Shown here in pieces: positions 58,634 through 64,000 of a DNA stretch of 64,000 nucleotides. The stretch covers positions 419,313 to 483,312 of the forward strand of contig CAWATA010000002.1 in NCBI GenBank assembly GCA_963784885.1, given 5' to 3'. The number at the start of each line of letters is the position of its first letter. Within the stretch, counting starts at the first letter, position 1. Below the pieces are notes generated by a model. That model was not told the origin of the DNA. It did no database searches and was given only the letters and a program-made list of their open reading frames with translations. Source of the stretch: RHKX01 sp963784885 (GTDB lineage Bacteria; Actinomycetota; Thermoleophilia; Solirubrobacterales; 70-9). A program made the position numbers and the translations under genes.

Positions 58634-59055
58634 CGCCCGCTCGTAGTCGAGCTGCTTGCCGTAGCTCGAGATCGGCAGACCCGTACCCGAATGAATAGTC
58701 CAGCAGCCAAGGAGTACTCGCGCCTGACGCCGACCGAAAAACTGCGAAACCGAAGCTCACTGGTTCGAATCCAATCGGGCGCGCTCTACGAGCAGGCCGC
58801 AATGCCGCGTGGACATTGCGATCGCCGCGCCTCGCTAATCTCCCGCTCGAGGGGTTGCGAAATCGTCCTAGCCGGCGCACGCATGGACATGCGAGATGAA
58901 ACCACCGCGCGACTACCACGCGCTCCGGGATCCCACCGGGGTGAAGGTGCCCACCGAGTCCGTGGCGTCGCGGGGGACGGCAATTCGATCGCCAGCGCGG
59001 CGCCGCGTTTGTCTCTGGGTCTGCACGTCAAGCCCCGTTGCATATCGTCAGGGGG
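58634..59055. other. Region without intact gene, containing tRNA-fragment copy A
   Basis: 422 bp with no credible coding frame. It contains the 44-bp tRNA 3'-half copy (58742-58785) and a segment near 58882-58913 that resembles bases 62332-62363. It probably represents accumulated insertion debris. Confidence 0.5.
58742..58785 (+). repeat. tRNA 3'-half direct repeat, copy A
   Basis: 44 bp from an anticodon loop (CTGCGAA) through variable loop, T-arm and 3' acceptor strand (CGGGCGC). It matches copy B at 61233-61276 at 42 of 44 positions. One mismatch breaks the T-stem (CCAAT against ACTGG), so this copy could not fold as a tRNA arm. Confidence 0.85.
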
Positions 59056-59974
59056 ATGAAGATGAAATTTGAACTGAACGAGCATGCCGCGCTACCCGCA
59101 GTCGGTTTTGGCACCTACTTGATCGAGCAGGAAGCGGTGAGGCGGGTCGTCGCCGAGGCGCTCCGAGCCGGGTACCGCCACATCGACACCGCCGAGGCCT
59201 ACGGCAACGAGGCTGCGGTAGGGGGTGCGATTGGCGAATTCCTGGCCGAGAGCGACATCCCGCGGCAGGATCTCTTTGTCACGACCAAGCTCTGGCCCGG
59301 GAATGCCGAGTGGGGCATGCCCGAGAAGGACTACGGGGCAACGATCGACTCGCTCGACAGAAGTTTGGGAGAACTCGGCCTCGACTACGTCGATCTGTAC
59401 CTGATCCACGTGCCGTTCAGCAGGGAGCAGCGACTGGAGCAATGGCGTGCGCTCGTCGAGCTGCGAGAGCGAGGATTAGCGCGGGCGATCGGCGTCAGCA
59501 ACTACGACGAATCGCATCTCGAGGAGATCCGGGAGTCGGGGTTGCCGATGCCCGAGGCGAATCAGATCGAGTTGCACCCGTGGTCACAGAAGCGTGAGTT
59601 GGTACGCGAGGCTGGCCGATGACAGGATCCAGCCGATCGCCTACAGCAGCCTCGTCCCGCTCTCGACATGGCGCTCCGAGGAAGGCCAGAAGAGCGCCAA
59701 GACGGCCGAGATGGCAGCGGAGGGGGAGGCCGCTGACTCGCCCTTCAAGGCGATGGCCGAGAAATACGGCGTGACCGAGGCCCAGGTGCTTCTTCGTTGG
59801 GCCGTCCAGAGCGGCTACGCGGTGTTACCGAAGACCGCGAACCGCGAACGTATGCGCCAGAACATCGACCTGTTCTCGTTCGAGATCGACGAAGCCGACA
59901 TGAAGGAGATCGAAGGCATGGACCGCGGCGGCGGCGTCGCCTGGGCCACCGGCGACCCGACGACCGCCGACTGA
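59056..59974 (+). pseudogene. Aldo/keto reductase with one frameshift
   Basis: Starts MKMKFELNEHAALPAVGFGT and carries the AKR tetrad: HIDTAEAYGN (Asp, Tyr), VTTKLWPGN (Lys), YLIHVPFSR (His). GVSNYDESHLEEIRES and ANQIELHPW follow. Near 59598-59604 the frame shifts; the rest (RIQPIAYSSLVPL, VLLRWAVQSGYAVLPKT, FEIDEADMKEIEGMD) is in the +1 frame to TGA 59974. Joined, it would be a full-length ~305-residue NADPH-dependent reductase. It lies between the two tRNA-fragment repeats. Confidence 0.85.
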
Positions 59975-60032
59975 GCACTCCCGACTGGATTCGAACAGTG
60001 ACTTCGGTTCGCAGCCGGCCCGATAGCCTGAT

Positions 60033-61153
60033 TTGCCCGGGTTACCTGGGATGTCGGGCTCTCGAGGTTCGTCGATAGGGTTATGCGACCTGAAGGAGTC
60101 CCTGGTCAGCCTCCCGGGTGCGGAACCCGGACCTCTGCGCAAGATCTCGGCGAGGGTGATCCTCGCAGTGGCGCTGATCTTTCTCGTCGCAGCGGTCACC
60201 TACATCGGTCGCGACGGCTACATCGATCCTGAGGACGGCGAGATCAGCGTCCTCGACGCCTTCTACTACTCCACGGTCAGCATTACGACGACCGGGTATG
60301 GAGACGTTCGTCCCGTCAGCGACGAAAGCAGGCTCGCGACGACCCTGCTTGTCACGCCCGCGCGGGTCCTCTTCCTGATCCTCCTCGTCGGCACGACGTT
60401 GGAGATACTTGCCGAGCGAACGCGCGCCGCCTATCGGATCTCGCGCTGGAGGAGGACCTTGAAAGACCATACGATCATCTGCGGATTCGGAACGAAGGGC
60501 CGCGCCGCAGCGGCGATCCTCACGGCCCAGGGCGCCGACCCCGCAGCATCATCGCGATCGATCCGCGGCCCGATGCGCGAGCACAGGCGACTGCTGCCGG
60601 TTACGCCGCAGTGGCCGGCGACGCGACCCAGCGACATGTCCTGCACGAGGCTCGGATCGAGGAGGCACGGGCTGTCGTGGTCGCAGTCAGCCGCGATGAC
60701 GCAGCCGTGCTCACGACCCTCACGGCTCGCGAGCTCGGTCCCGAGGCTGACATCGTCGCCGCCTGTCGGGAGGATGAGAACGTCCACCTGCTCGACCAGA
60801 GCGGGGCCGACAGCGTCATCAGCACCTCATCCGCGGCCGGTCGGCTGCTCGGCATGGCGACGCACACGCCTGGAATCGCCAACGTGATCTCGGACATGCT
60901 CGAGATCGGCCAGGGTGTCGACATCCGGCAGTACGACGTCGGGCCCGAGGGGGTGACTGCTGAAGTCCGGGAGGAGTGGGGTCCGATAGTGGCCCTGCAG
61001 CGCGAAGGTGAGCTGATCTCGTTCGAGGATGAGCGCTGCAAGAACCCGCAGCCCGGCGACCGGGTGGTCGCGCTGCATTCCACACCTAGGGACCAGGCGG
61101 GAGCAGCTGTCCTTCGTCCGCGGGTCGGCGACACCGAGATCTTGAGGGGATAG
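60033..61153 (+). pseudogene. RCK-gated potassium channel with one frameshift
   Basis: A two-helix pore module: TM1 (VILAVALIFLVAAVTYIG), pore STVSITTTGYGDVRP with the TxGYGD selectivity filter, TM2 (RVLFLILLVGTTLEIL). Then an RCK/TrkA-N domain (DHTIICGFGTKGRAAAAIL). Around 60538-60541 one base is lost or gained; the domain continues in the next frame (SIIAIDPRP, AGDATQRHVLHEARIEEA) through an RCK_C domain to TAG 61153. Restored, it would be a MthK-like channel of ~360 residues. The start codon is uncertain. Confidence 0.85.
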
Positions 61154-61232
61154 GGATAGAGGTCTCGGTACCTCTCGATCACCTGGCCCTGGCAATTAGG
61201 TGCAGCTGACGGTCACAAGACCGACGGCGAAT

Positions 61233-61276
61233 CTGCGAAACCGAAGGTCACTGGTTCGAATCCAGTCGGGCGCGCT
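61233..61276 (+). repeat. tRNA 3'-half direct repeat, copy B
   Basis: Same 44-bp segment as copy A, here with an intact T-arm (ACTGG-TTCGAAT-CCAGT) and 3' acceptor strand. The 5' half of a tRNA is absent upstream, so it is a fragment, not a gene. The anticodon loop would read GCG (Arg-like). The segment between copies is about 2.5 kb. Confidence 0.85.
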
Positions 61277-61533
61277 TCGCGGGGGGCCGCGACGCTGCCA
61301 CGAGGAGTAGGTGGAGCCAAAGGCAAGAGCTCCCGGGCGTCACACCCGCGGGGGGCTCCAGCGGCCATCGAGCCGCTCGCCGGTATCGCTGGTCGCTACG
61401 CGTCCCGAGGAATGGCAGGTGGATAGAGCCCGTTGGTCGCGACGATCGCCGACGTCTTGACCGAGTTCGTGGTGCTGCGCCGCTTTTGCCGACCGGGTAA
61501 GTTGAAGGCGGTCCAACTGGGAGGGCGGAAGTT

Positions 61534-62184
61534 ATGCGATCGGGAATCGCCAGCATGATCGCGGCAACGCAGTCGCCTATCTCGCACTCGCGCTTGCGCT
61601 GAGCGGCACCGCATACGCAGCGGGGAAGATCGGCTCCAAGGACATCAAGGCCGGCGCGGTCAAGTCGAAGCAGATTGCCGACAACGGGATCAACGGTCGA
61701 AGGACCTGAACAAGAAGGCTTTGGCAATCCGCCTCAACGTCCGCCCACGAGCTGGGTGACCGCAGGAATACCGCGACGCGGGACGTGACCTACTTCATCG
61801 GCTCGGCCCGGGTCGAGAAGGGGTAGGGGGAGCCGGACGTCGCCAGCAACGGCTGAGGAGCCAACGTGCAGGTCCCGAACGTCAGATCGGCGGCCGCCGA
61901 ATGGAAGCCGGAACGTCATTGAGGGTCTGTTACGGGGCCGTGGCGACGGCGGTTTCTCGACGAGGTCACGGTGCGGACGTATCAAGAGCACGTCGGCACG
62001 CCCTTCGCCGACACGACCGTGATCTCCGACGGTGCGAATCGGGCGATTCGGGCTGCCGGAAATACAAGCCCTCGGACCCCGTCGTGCTCGGGCCGGCGAA
62101 TTCCTCGAGCCCGCGCTGAGCCTCAGCTTCGGGGGTGGGCAGTTCAGCATCTACCGCACCACCGTAGTACTAAAGCCGCGCTGA
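61534..62184 (+). pseudogene. Broken secreted protein of the GKIGSKDIK type
   Basis: ATG 61534 follows GGGAGG. After a frameshift, GNAVAYLALALALSGTAYAA (signal-like helix) and GKIGSKDIKAGAVKSKQIAD appear, followed by another shift to KDLNKKALAIRLNV and further breaks. The final QFSIYRTTVVLKPR is followed by TGA 62184. This family resembles the N-terminal layout of other Thermoleophilia surface proteins, including the collagen-like protein at 54857. At least three indels interrupt it. Confidence 0.7.
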
Positions 62185-62484
62185 ACTAAGGCGCCTGCTC
62201 CGGTCAGGCCGCGAGCGCATACGCTCGACGATCTCGTTCTTGTGCGCTCAGCTAAAGACGAATGGGGTGGGGAATCGGTTCTCGCTACGACCGCTTGTCG
62301 TGCGGCAGCTCGCCGCCCGCTGGCTGCGATCGTGGACATGCAGAAAGAAACCACCGCGCGACCGCAACACGCACAGTCCCTGGTTCTCGGACGTGGATCG
62401 CCTAGTCCTGCGCCCCCGGACACGCATCCGACCTCCAACGCACCGTCTTCTGGGTGGGGGACGCAATGCACATAAGCTCTCTGC
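62185..62484. other. Intergenic region with partial repeat of 58616-58913
   Basis: No coding frame recognised. Bases 62271-62286 (ATCGGTTCTCGCT) and 62332-62363 (GGACATGC...GAAACCACCGCGCGAC) resemble segments at about 58619 and 58883 in the same order, but here 60 bp apart instead of about 265. Confidence 0.45.
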
Positions 62485-63832
62485 GTGCGGATTCCGGAGA
62501 CGTAGATACGCGCCCAGCGGGGAATCCTGATCGCGTATCAGGTGCATGGCTCTGGGGATCACGACCTCCTGCTGGCAGCGCCCGGCGTCCATGTGGAGAC
62601 GTGCTGGAACCTCCCCGAGGCGGCACGCCTATTTCGAGCGCCTGGCCGCTTCGCCCGAGTGATCCACTTCGATCGCCGCGACACCGGGGTCTCCGACCCG
62701 ATCGCGCGATGACCTGACGCTTGAGGCGCATGTGGCAGACACGCTCGCGGTGATCGATGCGGTCGATCATGGAGCGCCCGGTGCTGCTCGGCTCGAGCGA
62801 CGGTGCTCGTACTGTGGCGGCACTGGCGGCGACGCACCCGGAGCGGTACGAGCCGCCGGGCTCGATCGCAGTCGCCGGGACCGTGCGCGGCGAGCAGTGG
62901 CTGCACCGGGTAGTCGCGGGCGGACGGTACAGGCCGTCGACGAGCATCGCCGACCGGACATGCCCAGGGCATCGTCGGCCGTCGCGCCGAGTCGGCCCAG
63001 GATCCGGGCGCCGCGACCGACTGGTCCGCTAGCATCCGCACCTCGGCAACCCCCACAGGCGGGGCGCCTGGTTGCGGATGTCGCTGACAGACAGGCCGAT
63101 GTCTCAGAGGTACTGCCGCTGGTTCAGGTGCCCACACTGGTCTTGCACCCGCGCGAACAGCGGCGATTCCCGCCGAGACGTTCCTCGAGTTCGCCGGGCT
63201 GATCCCCGGCGCCGAATATCGTAGATCGAGGGCGGCTCACCTTCATCTACGCGCTCGACACGGAGGTGCTCGCTGCGCGGTCGAGGAGTTGGAGGCATGG
63301 TACAGCCACCCGTGCCTCCATCGAGCAGGGACGTTGGCCAGCGTTCTCTTCACTGATCTCGTCGATTCCACGGCACGCGCGGCGGCGATTGGGACGCGTC
63401 AATGGGGCAGGCTGCTACGGCGCCACCATGAGTCGGTCGAGAGAGGCCATACAGAACACGCAGGGAGGCCGCTCGATGAACACGCTCGGCGACGGGGTGC
63501 TGGCACCTCCACCGGGCGCGGCAGCAGGCCGTGCGTTGTGCGGAGAGGATCGTGCGCGAGGCGGCCGGCGATGGGCTGGATAGGTCTCGCAGCGGAGTCC
63601 ATACCGGTGAGGTCGAGGTCAGCTCCGACGATGTCCGCGGGACTACCCGCCCACCTTGCCGCACGAATCATGGCTTTCCGGGCTGAAGGTGGCGAGGTCT
63701 TCGTTTCACGAACGGTCCGGCGATCTCGTGGTTGGCAGCGAGCTTTCTTTCACCGACCGCGGCGAGCACCAACTGAAGGGGGTAGATCGAAGAGCCTTGG
63801 CGGCTTTACTCGCTTTCTTGACGCCAGGGTAG
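62485..63832 (+). pseudogene. Alpha/beta hydrolase - class III adenylate cyclase fusion, multiply frameshifted
   Basis: Pieces in different frames read in order: VRIPET, ILIAYQVHGSGDH, APGVHVETCWNLPEAARLF, VIHFDRRDTGVSD, PVLLGSSDGARTVAALAATH (nucleophile elbow GSSDGA), then QVPTLVLHPREQ. The cyclase part follows: SVLFTDLVDSTARAAAIGTR (metal Asp), MNTLGDGVLA (second Asp), VHTGEVEVSSDDV, HLAARIMAF, EVFVSRTVR and ending DRGEHQLKGVD. Stops and at least five frame changes disrupt it. Such hydrolase-cyclase fusions are common in actinobacteria; this one is dead or badly sequenced. Confidence 0.8.
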
Positions 63833-64000
63833 GTCGGAGGGGTGGTTCCTAGGCCGGATGAGCCTCAAGCTGGACCAGTTCGTGGTTGGCGGCCATTCGA
63901 TGGGGTCGTCTGAACTTAGTCCATTGATCCCTCCGGATTGAATCCATGCGGCGGTAGCGGGGATGGTGCGGCAGACGGGTCAGCACACCGACGGTCAATC

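Noticed and set aside
61201..61276. Complete tRNA gene at copy B
   Set aside because: Only the 3' half is present; no 5' acceptor strand GCGCCCG or D-arm is found upstream.
1..64000. CRISPR array
   Set aside because: No regularly spaced repeats of 25-40 bp with unique spacers were seen by reading through the intergenic regions, and no cas genes occur.

Overview
The window is about 64 kb of very GC-rich bacterial chromosome. It is most consistent with an actinobacterium of the Thermoleophilia / Solirubrobacterales type. The reasons are the gene order (sepIVA-like, yceD, rpmF, plsX, acpP, rnc, smc, ftsY, ffh, rpsP, khpA, trmD, rplS, lepB, rnhB, comM, dprA), a WhiG-type sigma factor beside a Xer recombinase, zinc-ribbon forms of L28 and L32, and secreted collagen-like and SEDGTGG-repeat proteins of a kind I associate with this class. 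The lineage call is inference; no rRNA gene is present.

Layout. 1-7.4 kb: end of tyrA, then aroA, cmk, der, a membrane-anchored DUF3352 protein and metK. 7.5-14.2 kb: a PH-domain membrane protein, priA, def, fmt, rsmB, a zinc-ribbon protein and rpe. 14.2-19.7 kb: a K+(Na+)/H+ antiporter facing the riboflavin operon ribD-ribE-ribBA-ribH, with a 20-bp palindrome at the operon promoter. 19.7-26.4 kb: rpmB, a FakA-like kinase, a frameshifted GST gene, DUF427, recG, rsmD, coaD. 26.5-38.5 kb: division, lipid, ribosome and SRP genes. Here smc encodes a short protein without a recognisable hinge, rnc lacks two catalytic carboxylates, and an AbiEi/DUF559 gene with a perfect 16-bp palindrome sits where rimM is normally found. 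38.5-43 kb: lepB, rnhB, yraN, comM, dprA. 43-54.6 kb: thiD, ilvD, an acyltransferase/SDR pair, an L,D-transpeptidase, a Xer recombinase, whiG and rnhA.

54.6-64 kb is different: tRNA-Gly, a collagen-like protein, a cupin remnant, an alpha/beta hydrolase, a secreted PLC-like protein and tRNA-Cys. After 58 kb comes a stretch in which almost every recognisable gene is interrupted (beta-propeller remnant, aldo/keto reductase, RCK potassium channel, a secreted-protein remnant, a hydrolase-adenylate cyclase fusion). Two 44-bp near-identical copies of a tRNA 3' half flank the reductase and channel genes, like attachment-site duplications.

Two patterns recur across the window. Many genes have a TANNNT -10-like hexamer 6-13 nt before the start codon and no Shine-Dalgarno, suggesting leaderless transcripts. 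In five places the TAG stop codon of one gene forms the first three bases of the next gene's -10 hexamer. Together the first 54 kb is a core chromosomal region for translation, replication restart, SRP targeting, cofactor synthesis and envelope building; the last 6 kb looks accessory or decaying, although sequencing indels cannot be excluded there.
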